Shown one piece after another: positions 1 through 12,600 of a DNA stretch of 64,000 nt. Source of the DNA: Oxytricha trifallax. Taxonomy: Eukaryota; Ciliophora; Spirotrichea; Sporadotrichida; Oxytrichidae. Position numbers and translations under genes: made by a program. Under the pieces are notes generated by a model. That model saw nothing but the letters and a program-made list of their open reading frames with translations, searched no databases and was not told the DNA's origin. The stretch is taken from positions 62,001-126,000 of the forward strand of contig ARYC01017102.1 of NCBI GenBank assembly GCA_000711775.1. Reading direction: 5' to 3'. Numbering within the stretch: the first letter of the stretch is position 1; each line of letters starts with the position of its first letter.

Positions 1-3000
1 ATTCTGCATTTGACTGGCATCTCTTGAAGTTTCCAGATAATTCAAAGTCTCTGGATTTAGAAGCTGAAAACAAACCAATATAATTATGTTTTATTTTATA
101 AAAATAATTTATAGAAACCACTTGATGTCGTGGCCACCGGATAGACATAGATATAATTTGGATGTATAATTGATGGATACTTAAACATCAATGAGTTTCA
201 TAGAGAAGAAGACAAAATTTAATATGTAGCTATGTACTAGTATATCTTAAACATATCCAAATAAGTGAATATTTTTTTTATTTCTCTGAATATTGAAATA
301 TTTAGTGCAACGACCCTTTGACCAAATATGTAAAACTTTCCAAAATAACAATCTACATTAGATAAAAGTATATTGAATAAAAGGATTACATCGATATTTA
401 GCATCTTATTGGAAATTTATAATATCCATACTAAATTATAAGTATTGAGCTAGGTTTCATATATGCCTTTGATTTGACGAGAGATGTGTTTTAAACTTGT
501 ATTTTAATCTTAAAATTATATGTATTATTTTTATCTCAAGCGACATTCTAAACCCCAAACCCTTCAACAGTTATATATTGATTTAAGCATAAAGATTTTA
601 TTCATTACGATTTTTAATTAGATAATTATTACATCAATAAGTAGTTCCTATTTAGTTATTCTATTAACGAAATTATTTTAATCTAAAATTGTTAGTTTTA
701 AAAAAATTGCTAAAACTCATCAACTAATAAATAGATTTCATTTATAATTTTTAGTGGCTCTTTTCTATATAAAAAGTAATTAAAATTTACTTTAAATTAT
801 TTTATAATATTTGACAAGCAATTCATTTAATTTGAACATTAGACGATCTTATAAATTTATTATAAGGGAATATGCTTTTAATCTTTATATAAAAATATAA
901 GGAGAAAAAAGAAATTGAGCAAGGAAATTTATTAGAAATAATTAATGTTTTAATTTTCTCAATATCAAATTATAAATTTTAAATCCTCTCCCAGAAAGGT
1001 CTAAAATAAATGAATATAAAAAGAAACTATTTAACTTTCAAAGAAGTAACACAATAACTATCAATAAAAAATACAAAATTTATTCCTTAAAAGATTTAAA
1101 AAATATTTCTTTTTAACTTGATAGCATTTTGAATTAATTTAAAAATATGTTGTTTTTTAAATAATGTTTTTTCCCCTTTTAAGATAAAGTTTTCTTGCCC
1201 AATAACGCCAATTATTAACATTAATCGAATTGAGAAATGTTAACAAACCTTATAAAGGGGTTTTGGGGTTTTTATTCCAGGTTCGTTTACAAACATAATC
1301 TCAAAAGTGGATGTGAGCATTGACTTTAAATTTCAATCCTTTTCTGCAAGAGAATATAAATGGATAAGCAGCTTAACTGAACTAAAGAATACATTTAAAA
1401 CTACTCAGATAATATCCATATAAGTTTCTCGTCTTCTCATCATTGTAGATTAGGACACCGGAGTTTACTTTTACGATTTACAATCACTTACTAAAATATT
1501 TGAGATCAATATAAAAGATCATGATGATTTCTTCGCTTAAATTAGCTAAAATAGCATATTTTAGGTGAAATAATTAAGTAAATCAAGATTACTCATTTCT
1601 TTTTAATTATATTAATTTTATTATATTTTTAGATACTCTACCGCATTTGAGCTGTTTTGCGGTAGAGTACCATAATTATATTAATTATTAAATAAATTAG
1701 TTTTAAATGCTTCAAATAAATATAGCATTTAGTTTGTAGAAAAAGTAATTTATTAATTAAAAATTCTTGATAAATTATAATAATAAAAAGTTCTACAAAG
1801 TATAAACCTATAACCATTAAGTCTTGTTGCTAAATATAGAAATATTTTTTATTTATTCGTATCTTTTATTGTTTTTTAATTAATATATTTCTTTTTCTAC
1901 GAACTAAATGCTATATTTATTTGAAGCATTTAAAACTAATTTATTTAATAATTAATAAAATTATGGTACTCTACCGCAAAACAGCTCAAACGCGGTAGAG
2001 TATCTAAAAATATAATAAAATTAATATAATTAAAAAGAAATGAGTAATCTTGATTTACTTAATTATTTCACATAAAATATGCTATTTTAGCTAAATGTTA
2101 TATCAATACGGTCCTCTTAAAGTTTTTGCTTGCGTTGAAGAATTAAAGTACAATCTACATATAATTACAAATTACGGAATTTACATATTCACATTTCGAT
2201 AAGATTTGAGAAATGATACTTCATATTTCAGTGATTCATAATATAAATTTGAAATTATTAAGAAACACGTTTTAAGAATCCCCATTGACTTATTTAACAG
2301 CAAAATTGCTATTAATTAATATGGCTACGCATTTTTGGTTTAGAAAACTACTGAGAATAATGTGTCTAAAATATATCTGGCTTTAGTTTCGTTTTACTCT
2401 AAAATTACTCAAAAAATCTCTTTAATTTACAGTTTAATAGTTTTATAACAAAATAAATCTGCATCTCTTGTCTAAAAATTAATTAAATATTATAATTTAA
2501 ATCTTGAAAGTCATTTTTGTTGGGGATAACTTGAATTGTCATTCACTGAACGAAAATGATAAGTTTTCTTCACATTCCGAAGATTAAATAGCTGTTAGTA
2601 TTATTTGTGAAAGTGAGATTTTTGTGTACAGAATATTTATAATTTAATAAATTACTCTATCTTTATTTCCTTTACTGAATCTGCCCCAATTTTTAAGAAA
2701 AATTATTGAAATATTTATTAGGCCGCATGTTGAAGTAGATTTTAGCTCATTTGGCTAGCATGCATTCAGCTTTGAAAATTAAAACTTGACTAATGGTCCC
2801 TTTTCGTACAATCAATTCAATGTTACAATATTTGCTTAGAATCCTTTTTCATAATATGATGATATCAAGTCAGTAAAAGTAGTCTATCATTACATGGAGA
2901 ATATTGATTAGGGAAGGACGGAATTTTACTTGATAAATTTTTTAATTAAAATATTGTGTATTAAAGTTATTTTCATTTAAATAAATGAATTAAGAATTAT

Positions 3001-3365
3001 TCAATAATTTCCTAACAAGTGAATCGTTATATTTTAAACCGTTTAACTCTTATTTATAAATATTGATAAGCTTTGGATTAATTATAGTAATTGCGATATT
3101 GATTGTGTTCTTGAACCACGGTCCACTTCAACGAAAAAGATAAGGAAGTATAATAAAAGAAAATATGAATGCAAACGAAATAAAATCTCTCAAAAGTTCA
3201 GTTGGTTATGTTAATGGATACTAGTTAAATTTGAAAAATAAAGACTCTAGATTGATTGTTAATAGTAAACTAATTTTTTTATCAAAACTTAAAAATATGA
3301 AATTATTGCTAAAAAGTTTTTATCAGAGATTCTAAAACAATCAGGTTGTCTAAAGATATTAATGA
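1..3365 (+). CDS. Tandem membrane-protein paralogue, copy C (3' part, enters from left edge)
   Basis: Not a recognised family; large, probably secreted/surface protein with one C-terminal membrane segment. Coding blocks read with TAA/TAG=Gln: about 3-89 (FDWHLLKFPDN), about 119-280 (FGCIIDGYLNI), about 1281-1538 (LLIIVDQDTGVYFYDL), 2128 onward (IITNYGIYIFTF, INQYGYAFLV, LALVSFYS), about 2550-2940 (RPHVEVDFSSFG, EFYLI), then a hydrophobic stretch GLIIVIAILIVFLN near 3075-3115 and a polar tail to TGA 3363-3365. Every block aligns by eye, in order, with copies A and B. Two joins are supported: pointer GCTT (1535-1538 with 2128-2131) and a 9-bp pointer AATATTTAT (near 2635 and 2710), each restoring the frame. 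The 5' part is outside the window; the exact stop may change if the last blocks are joined differently. Confidence 0.65.
548..1273. mobile_element. TBE-derived remnant with degenerate telomere-like ends
   Basis: The left end reads CTAAACCCCAAACCC and the right end is GGGGTTTTGGGGTTTT, a degenerate version of the 17-bp TBE terminal repeat. ATT flanks both sides (545-547 and 1274-1276), matching the 3-bp ANT target duplication known for TBE transposons. Only 726 bp lie between and no transposase is readable, so this is an internally deleted or decayed copy. It lies between two coding blocks of copy C and so must be eliminated with an IES. Confidence 0.55.
1539..2127. other. IES of copy C, largely made of an inverted-repeat element
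   Basis: Bounded by the direct repeat GCTT at 1535-1538 and 2128-2131. Fusing the two gives ...DDFFACVEELKY..., in frame and aligned with copy B (EDDFRVFTVAGNW). Almost the whole IES is the palindromic element at 1542-2095, so the element and the eliminated unit nearly coincide. Confidence 0.7.
1542..2095. mobile_element. Palindromic MITE-like element with nested hairpins
   Basis: The left arm (TTAGCTAAAATAGCATATTT onward) is repeated inverted at the right end (AAATATGCTATTTTAGCTAA). Inner arms also pair, including GCATTTAGTTTGTAGAAAAA against its complement near 1890-1915. Each arm holds its own hairpin: GATACTCTACCGC...GCGGTAGAGTACC at about 1632-1672 and the mirror copy at about 1964-2004. 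The centre is near 1818. No coding capacity. Non-autonomous element sitting in an IES of copy C. Confidence 0.75.
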
Positions 3366-3521
3366 AATTTTATTAAAGGAATAGGATACTGTAAAAAATA
3401 ATCAAGAATAGCAGAGACTACGTGAAACTAAATAATTTATTAAATAATGTTTAGAAATTGTTAATATATAAAATTAATTTGAATTAAACTTATATTTTAA
3501 ACTGCTTTGACATTCAACAAT

Positions 3522-4749
3522 TAAAACCCAAAAACCATTAAATGAGTTTAAATGTGTTTTTATTCGTTAGGGTAATGTTGGGGATTAGGGTTTCTATTTT
3601 TATTAATTTCATTTTATTGTTACAATCTACTATTATCATGATGAAGATTTTTTATTCCTTTCTATTTTACATCTCGAAATCTTGTTAAATGTTATGTAGT
3701 ATTGCATTCAATAAGCAAATTTGAATGATAGTACATCTTTTTCCTTTCCATATTTAATTAAACTATCTAAATTTTATAAAAAATACTTCTTAAAATTCAT
3801 TGAGATTCAATTTGTTTAAATACTTTGGTAAAAATATAGTTTTTTTTATTTTAGTACATGGTTCCAGTTAAGTTTTAAACCAGATTGTAACTTTTCAATT
3901 AAAACCACATTAGATTAAAAGCAGTAACTAATTAAGTTTTGTTTAAAAGCATTTACTAATTAAGTTTTGGTTCTATTAAATTTGTACCAATTAAAATTTC
4001 AAGGATTTAGTACTGGTACTAATTAAATTTGATCAAATTAAGTTCAATTTAATGGAATTTAATTGGTTAAAATCGAAATCCATTTTTGTTTTGATGAAGT
4101 CTTTGAAAACTTTCTCTATTTTTTTAATAAACGGCTGACCTCATAAATGATACTCAAATATTATCGGAGTCTAATAATTTATTGAAAATTTATATTTAAA
4201 TTTTAAGTTAGTTATCAATTTATGATACTTTTAGAGTAAAAACACTACATGATTGTGGCTAGCAATAACTTTAAAACCAATCATTTTATGAATATATTTT
4301 ATTCATATTTACATACGTTTAAAACATTTTTGTATTGTATGATATTATGTTAATAAAGAACGCAAGCTAAAAGAAATGATAGTTTTAAAATTGATTTAAA
4401 AATATTTAATGAGGAAAATTTCAAAACGTATTGAACATAGATGCCAAATTTTATATATAACACAATCAACAATTTTTAGAAAAAGATAAATAAATCTTAT
4501 ATATTATTTAATAAAATGTAAAATATGAAAAAAATGTCACTCAAACTTATCTTTATTAAATAATATTGCAATAACATATACAAATAATTTTGAGAATACT
4601 TAAATTGAGTAAATAAATTGGACATTAAGATTACATTTTCATTACAAAGCCGAAAGTTATACTTCTTATAAATATATTCCCTAATCCCCAACATTCCTCT
4701 CATCAATCAAAACATTTAAAAAAATTCATTAAGGGGTTTTGGGGTTTTG
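3522..4749. mobile_element. Internally deleted TBE element
   Basis: Right end is a perfect GGGGTTTTGGGGTTTTG (4733-4749); the left end (from 3522) is a mutated version. AAT flanks both sides (3519-3521 and 4750-4752). Both ends continue inward with a shared subterminal motif, AATGTTGGGGATTAGGG, related to the subterminal region of the full TBE at 18893-26078. The segment 3840-4080 matches the repeat-rich non-coding stretch of that TBE (23820-24060: TTTAGTACTGGTACTAATTAAATTT-like motifs). At 1228 bp against about 4 kb, and without readable open frames, it is a deletion derivative. Confidence 0.8.
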
Positions 4750-4752
4750 AAT

Positions 4753-6650
4753 CATAAGACAATCAACCATTTATCAGAAAATATATTTGGTGTCTCAAAA
4801 GAATAAAATGACTTAAATTCAAATTCAGATAAAAATTTTTCAGGTATGTTTCTCTCTCAAAATCTAAAATCAAATTAATCGAACTCCTAGAATAAATCAC
4901 AAGCATCTCTAGATCTAAGCAATAGTTGTTTATATTTGTACAATTGTTCTATGTGATATTTTGTTATGATTTATAAATCAGCAAATTTTTTAAATTAACA
5001 TATAAAAGCAATAGCTTAACAAAGTCAAGAAATACTTAATAATAAAACAGACAATAATCGCATTATTCAATAAACAGCAGTTAACATAGTAATTTAAGTG
5101 ACGACGATTAGGAATCAATCCAAGAATTTATTGATAGTTAGTAATAAGAAAAACCACATAAGTTTTCTCTGAAAAATTTAGTTAAAAGTAAAAATAAGCA
5201 TGATCAAAAAAAGTTGTTACAAGGCTATAGAAATCTAAGTTTTCAATAAAAATCAATTGAAATTAAAAATAAACGCAAGATTTTAAGTTAAGAGCAGCAA
5301 GAGTAGGAAATGGATATTATAGTAAACGAGAGTGATTAAATTCAATGAATATTTATCTAAATTATAAAATCATTAACTTTTATATGATTGAAATCATTCG
5401 TAATATAAAGTTTATATATTTAATTATTCAATTAATATTAATTAATCAAACTTATTATGTCGAGAGGCTAATATAGTGATGATTTAATTAGTTCTCCGAA
5501 GATACAACAATTTTGGAAAATAAGGTTTAATATATATGAAATAAATTTGAGGTTGAATCGTCATTTAATTTTAATAATATTTACTTATCGCCAAAAGATC
5601 TTAAAAAATTAATGATATCAATCAATGAAATAGAATAAAATTTAATAGATTTTAATATGAAAAAAATTCAATAAAACTTAAATGCATTTAATTCAACATT
5701 TAATTATACTACAGATCAAATTAAGATATTTTAAACATAATGCAATTATTTTTATCATTTTTGTTTAAATAAATATGATAATTTAAATTTTTGATTTCTC
5801 AAAAATATCCTCAATTTTATTATATTTATAAAATATATCTTATAATATTAATATATTGAGATCTAATAATAAATGATTGACTTTATAAAACATAACAACC
5901 TCAACAAGAAATATTTTAATTTATGCTATAAAATTTCTAAGCAATTAATTTATATCTATTAATATTTTTACATAAATTTACATTAAGAAAAGATTGAAGC
6001 CTCTTCAATTATAAATAATTTTAATTTTTTATTTAAACTTCTATTAACTAAAAAATAAAATATTTTTCTCAATTGCTATTGATAATATCTATAATTTCCT
6101 TTAGTTAAGTAAAAGCAGATCAAATAAATCCAATAAATAAGAATCAATTTTTATAAGAGACTATTCTATAAAGATAGAATTTAAATAATTAATATAATTA
6201 TTATTGTATTACCATCATATAAATAATAGGAAAATGGGAACTAAAATTAAATATAAATTAATAATCATTAATTATCTTTACTAATTTATATTTAATCTCC
6301 TTATAATTTTGTTAATTTATGAATGATATGATGTAGCATAATATGTAAAGCGTAAATTTGTAAAAAAATTTCAAAATATTTTTTAATATCACTTTTCCTT
6401 GAAATAAAATTATTAATTAATGCCAAAGTTATAGTTTAGTTATTATTGTGAAAAATATAGATTCATTATTTTGGTTATTTTTCAGGATTTATTACTGTCA
6501 AGGATTATATTAAAATCAGTAAAATAATTCAATTTGCTAAGTTAAAAATAATTTTGCAATTTAAAATTAGAATTTAGGTAATTAACTGATTGAAGAACAT
6601 GAAGTCAAAAATTTGATTTATAAAACAAGAATATATTTATTATTTAATTC
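4753..6650. other. AT-rich stretch without recognisable gene
   Basis: Very AT-rich, stops in all frames under both codes, no inverted repeats that I could pair by eye. It lies between the TBE remnant and the first block of copy A that I can align; it may hold the start of copy A or be spacer/IES. Confidence 0.5.
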
Positions 6651-6659
6651 CCTTATTAA

Positions 6660-9600
6660 AAATGATGGATTGTAAATTTAATTTGATGATGGGGTCATAC
6701 TTTTCCGGAAATTTATTGAATTATAGACTAAATTGCAGAAATCTGTATTATAAGAATTAATCTGATTATATTTTGATAACAGAGAAAGATCAAATGATTT
6801 AATTGAAAGAACCATATGTCCTCCTAAATTATGTTTTATAAAATTAAATTATTATATTTTTAAAACAAATAATGTTGAGCAAAATAAAATATAAATTCAC
6901 AACTTATTAAAGATCCAAAACAATTTGAAATGAATCATGATCCTTTAATAAGGTCAACTTAATATAGATTAAGCATTTGGGGAGACGAAACATTACTCTA
7001 TTTCGTTGATTATTTATAGTTACAATTTTAATCTAGAAATGTTTGGGAATCAAATTGTATTGTAAAAATATTGTGATTTGCCATATTTGATTAAACATTT
7101 CTGCTTATAAATTAAAATGTCAATATTTCACCTTCAAATTTTTAAATTAATAAATGTTGATCGTAATCTAACAGTTTTCATATATGAGATAACAAACTTT
7201 TCAGAGGGAAGCATTAAACAGATACAAGAAATCCCTTTGAATAAAAGTTATGTTAATGATACTTGCTTTGATATTTAACCCCAAAACCCCTTTTCTAATA
7301 ATATTTTGTAGGAGAAAATTTTGTAATCTATCAAATTTTATTGAATATGTACTCATTATATTTTAAAAACAAAATAATATAAAATTGTATTCTAAAAGAT
7401 ATTATCAACTATAAATTTATTATAGATGAAAATATTGATTTAAAATATTTGAAAATTTGAAAAAAAGCAGTTTTTATGTAAATCTATTAAGTTGGCAACA
7501 ACAAAAATTATATTAAACTCTTTTCAAATTTAGTTTTTAATCTTGAATAAATTTTAGGGATAAGATTAATGAAATCCCTAGAGGAAGTGAGAATCTACTT
7601 ATGTTAACAAATTAATTTTTAAAAATATTATCTCAAAATATTTCAATATGCAGTATATATTATATTTAATTTTGTTGTTTTGCAGAAGTAAAATCTACAA
7701 GAAGTAAAGCGTTGTTTAGGAATTAATTTAAGAATATTTTTTATTTCTATAAATAGGAAGAGATAGATTTTTATTAATTAAGGGTTTATATTAAATTTAA
7801 ATATTAGAATCACATTTTTTTTACCAATTTTTAATGTTAATTTTTATTGCCAATTTAAAAAGTTGAATGAACATTTAACCCAAATAGATTTTACAAACGA
7901 TTTCACCTACATCATTTAAAATCAAAATATTATATATTTTATCAATGTAATGATCACCATATATAGTTACTTGACTTCTCCCGTTTTAATCTTCTCAAAA
8001 ATTACAATTTAGAACTTAGTGTATAAAATATATCATTCACTTAAATTATTTTATTTTATTAATCTATGAAGCATATAAGTAAGATCAGATATTAATCGAC
8101 CATCCAGCAGGCAGTAGATATATGGGACTTGCCATACCTTATATCTCTAATTCTGTTTATTAAAATATTATATTTTACAGTACAATTCTAAATTAAAACA
8201 TTCCTTTTTTTAAACCATTATTCATTTGGGGTACCACAAACATTGAAATTAATTTAATTTGCTATACAATCAGAAGAAAAAAAAACATATTAAACTCTAC
8301 TTCATTTACATTTCCTATGTTAAAAATTAACAACCTATTTTTTTAATTTAAATTTTTCAAGGTTTACAATTATCACTTGTCTTGATATATATATATATAT
8401 ATATTTAAGAAATTAGCTAAAATATTTTGACTAAAGGAAAGTGATTTTATTTGAAAATATTCGGATTCTTTATAATAAATGAGAGTTTATGGAATTTAAG
8501 TCGCTAAATTTTGATCATTTTAAATAAAAATTTTTATATATTGATAAATATTACATCATTTTATGGATGATGCAAGAAACTTAAGAAGAGAAGTGAAAAA
8601 TAGTATTTTTGGGGCATTAAACTACTTTTTTGGGAACAGGAAACTTCCCTCTTGGGTGCATGTAACAATTTGGGGCCATTAAATTTTCGAAGAGGGGAGA
8701 AAACTTCCCCCACAGCATTTTTATCAATTTTAAATATATAAAATTTATCTAGGGAATGCAATGTTGAATGGAAAAATTAAACAATCTATATTCACTTATT
8801 AATCACTTGCGGAGACGATGATGTATTACGAAAAGAAAACCTATCAATTTTATGAGAATGAATATGAAATAATCAGCCCTAAGCACTACATTAGTTTTAA
8901 TAATCATTATTTGTAAAAGAATAAATCATTTATTGCTCCAACCAAGTCCCCTCTCAGGCATAATATGAGCCCCCTATCACCCTAACTAGATTTTACCTCC
9001 ACCCCAACATCATCCCCTACTAAATGAAAATTTTGGTTTTGTTTGAATAATTTTCTATCTTGATTTCTTTATATCTTGTTATCTTTATTTCAATCATTTT
9101 TTATATGCAAAACATTTAATTTTTTTCCCAATTTTTTCTCTACCATTAAATTAACACTTTAATATTAATTTGATATTTATATACTTTCACTCTGTCATTC
9201 GAGGTTCTTAAACGCCAGCTCATATTAGAAATTAATTAATGATATATCTCTTTTGGTTTTGATAAAATATAACTTTAATAAAATTAACCATCAAACTCAC
9301 ACAAAGTTTTTATTTTTAATAAAATTTAATCTTCTTCATTAATTATAATTTAAAAAAGTAGCTTCATTTATAATTTATATTCTTTTTTCTATAATTTTCC
9401 TTTATTTATTAATATTAATTAACTTTAATAGCAATACTTTTTTTATGATAATTAATAAGAAACATATTAATAAAATACAAATTCTAACAAGTATGAACAA
9501 GCTATTAAATAAAATACATATAATTTATTTAATCATATAACTAAGACAATCAATTTAAATTAAATAAATGTTAATATAGTGGTATTATATTAATATTGTT

Positions 9601-12600
9601 TCTAATTAATTTACATAAAAATTGATTGATCTTAAAATGTTAATATTTATAAATATAGGAAAATTAAAGAAAAAATAATATAAATATTCAATGAGACTAC
9701 TTTTCTGAAATTATGTTGAAAGAAAACGATTAAAATGATTAAAATAATATGAAATAAAATTTGCGTGAGTTTCTTGGTAGAATATTTTTTTAGTTATAAT
9801 TTTATAGACCAATAGGAAAAGATTATTAACTAATTTACTATAGGAGCATGCGACTAAAAGAGTTAGACGGTTATATTTAAAGTTTATAATCACAAAAATT
9901 ATAATAAGATATCATTTTTGAGAAAATCTTTTTGGAAAAACCAAGATGAAAAATGATTGTAACCTAGAGAATCAAAATTTTCATTTGAATAGGAGATATT
10001 GAGAGGGTGGGAGGTGTGAAGGGAGTCTGGGTTAGAAAAATTTATTATAAAACCGATTATTAATTTAAACATAGATTTTGACTCAGAGTTTGACAATAGA
10101 CGGTTAATTGACATTCAATATATATCTTACAAGTACAAATCAAATTTGATATTTTTGTTCGAGGGCATGATTATAATGTGCCCTGCCCCAGTTGATATAT
10201 TTGTCTCTGACTGTAAAATATTATATATATTTTATGATTATGAATATTATCAATAATAAGACTATAAAGATGTGATCAATTGTGATAAAGACACTGGGCA
10301 GTTAGTAAATTTGACAAACGGTTTATCACTTTATTTTAATTGGGAAGATTCAGACTATCTTTATGTCTCTATTTCTTATCCACCAGCAGTGATTTAAAAA
10401 ATTAAAATATTAAATTTTGAAGATAAACAATATATTTAAATTAATAATACTTAAATAACTACTGATGGAAGTTGACATAACAGATTACAATAATGTAATG
10501 TTTAAAATAAATTAATCTTTATTTTTATAAATACAATTAAATTAATATAAATTCAAAGTTAGCTGTTGTTTTTTTTATTGGCATTATATGATAATTAAGA
10601 TTTTTCTCAATTAATCTGAATATTAATATTTCATTTTCAAGTTAATAATGTTAATTTTTTAATAGAAATTTATGATATTATTTTTTAAAAAAATTATTTG
10701 AAATCGTTTAAAATTTTGTATTTTTATCAGTTTACAGCAAATTATATAAGGATAAATAGTATTTACTAAAACTATATATTTATTATAAATATAATTACTT
10801 TTGCTCATTAAAATTTTGATTTATTAAATAAGTCATTTTAAAATATAGACAAATATATTTAAAAAAAAGATTAACTTATGGGAAGGGAGCAATATTAAAT
10901 AATACCAAAAAATAATGTAATGCCAACAAAGATATTCAAAGCACCTAATGAGCCATCAACTCATATAGGGCTTCCCATAATGGCAACAAACCACAATTTC
11001 ATTCTTCATTTAATGCAAGATATAGAAACGAATTGATAATTTTTAAGAGTTTATTAGAGAAAAGGAGAAAGATTCGAGAGCATTAAGTTTTCTTAAAAAT
11101 ATAACTTTCTTTTATATTAAATTATATTTTTGGGGGAGGGACATAACTGAGTCTTCAATTTAAAAATCGGTATATCATCCCCTAATAAATCTTAAGAATT
11201 GTTTAGAGTATCATAAAATTTAGAAATCATGATAAGAAATAAATATAAAAATCCACTCTAATTTATATACCAATAATCCTTGAATTAATTTAGTATTATC
11301 ATTTAATTTTATAAAATATTTTTTAAAATCTAAGATAATTTAATAGCCAGATTCTATTTCCTCAAAGAATATAAACTTTCAACTATTTATTTCTAACAAT
11401 ACTTTTTGACTTTAAGATTTCCTGTTTATTTTTCATAATAATAAGGGGATGTTATACTGATAATATAAACATGGATTCTGTTATTATCCACCCCTATATT
11501 GCAAAAATAAAAGTATGATTTTGATATTGGTGCTAAATAGAAACTAGCTTTTATGGCTTTTCCCAATTATTATTTCAATGTAATTCTTTCAAGGGACGAA
11601 AAAATGATCAACATTATTGCTAGAAAATAATAAAATTGACTATAAAATTATAAATATCAGATAAAAAATTTAAAGTTAGAAAATAGGATGCTTATTTAAT
11701 TTTTTAAGAATAAATAAGTTATAATAAGTTAATCTTATATATCTATATTTAATTAAAATTAAATGCTCTTTAAAATAATAAATTATTATAATAAATTTAC
11801 ATATAAAACAATTTTAAATATTTTCAACCAGAAATAAAAATTAATTCTATTTATATATGATCAAACTCAAATAATGTTTAAAAGAACCATATTGAAAATT
11901 ATAAATTATATTTAATATCTCTCTTACAATAGTACTTTTTCCGATTATAGAATAACATTATATGGTAAAAATTAAACTCTTATTTAGAAGTACAAAGAGA
12001 CCATCTTCTAATGTTTATTAATTATTATAGGAATACATTCGATTTGGTAAAAAAAATAATTAAATAATTTATAATTGTGGCAGTTAACATTCTGGAAACT
12101 TAGGTGATATGGTATACTTGTTCGCTAGAGAATTCAAGATCAGCTGGACTTTGCTCTTGGTTGTACAATTTCAATACAATCTCTAAGGCGAGTTAACTTA
12201 AATTTTTATTAGCATCAAAATCAAATAAAATATTACCCAAATAAAAACTTAAGTTAACTCGCTTCACGGATTGCGATAAGATAGCACTGTCAACAGAAAT
12301 TCTAGCTGATCTTGAATTCTCTATCGAGCAAGTAGCATATTACCAAGGTTTCCAGAAAGTTAACTGCCACGATTTTGATTATAAATAAATTAAAAAAATA
12401 TTCTTTTACCAAATTGAATGAATTTCTCCAGTATTATTTAACAAGATCTAATTTATTCTATAAATGTATTTTACTTTTTATATCTATGAACTAAAATTAT
12501 AAATGTGAGTTAGTTGTTTTCAATGAAAAAGTAGGACTTCATGTGGCCTTCAATATTACTTTTGTGGACTAAAATTACAATAAGGTTTTGGCTATAAAAA

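Noticed and set aside
4497..4706. 69-codon open frame on - strand
   Set aside because: AT-rich, inside the TBE deletion derivative, no similarity to TBE genes or to the array genes.
8386..8405. (TA)n microsatellite
   Set aside because: About ten TA units in an AT-rich background; nothing suggests function.
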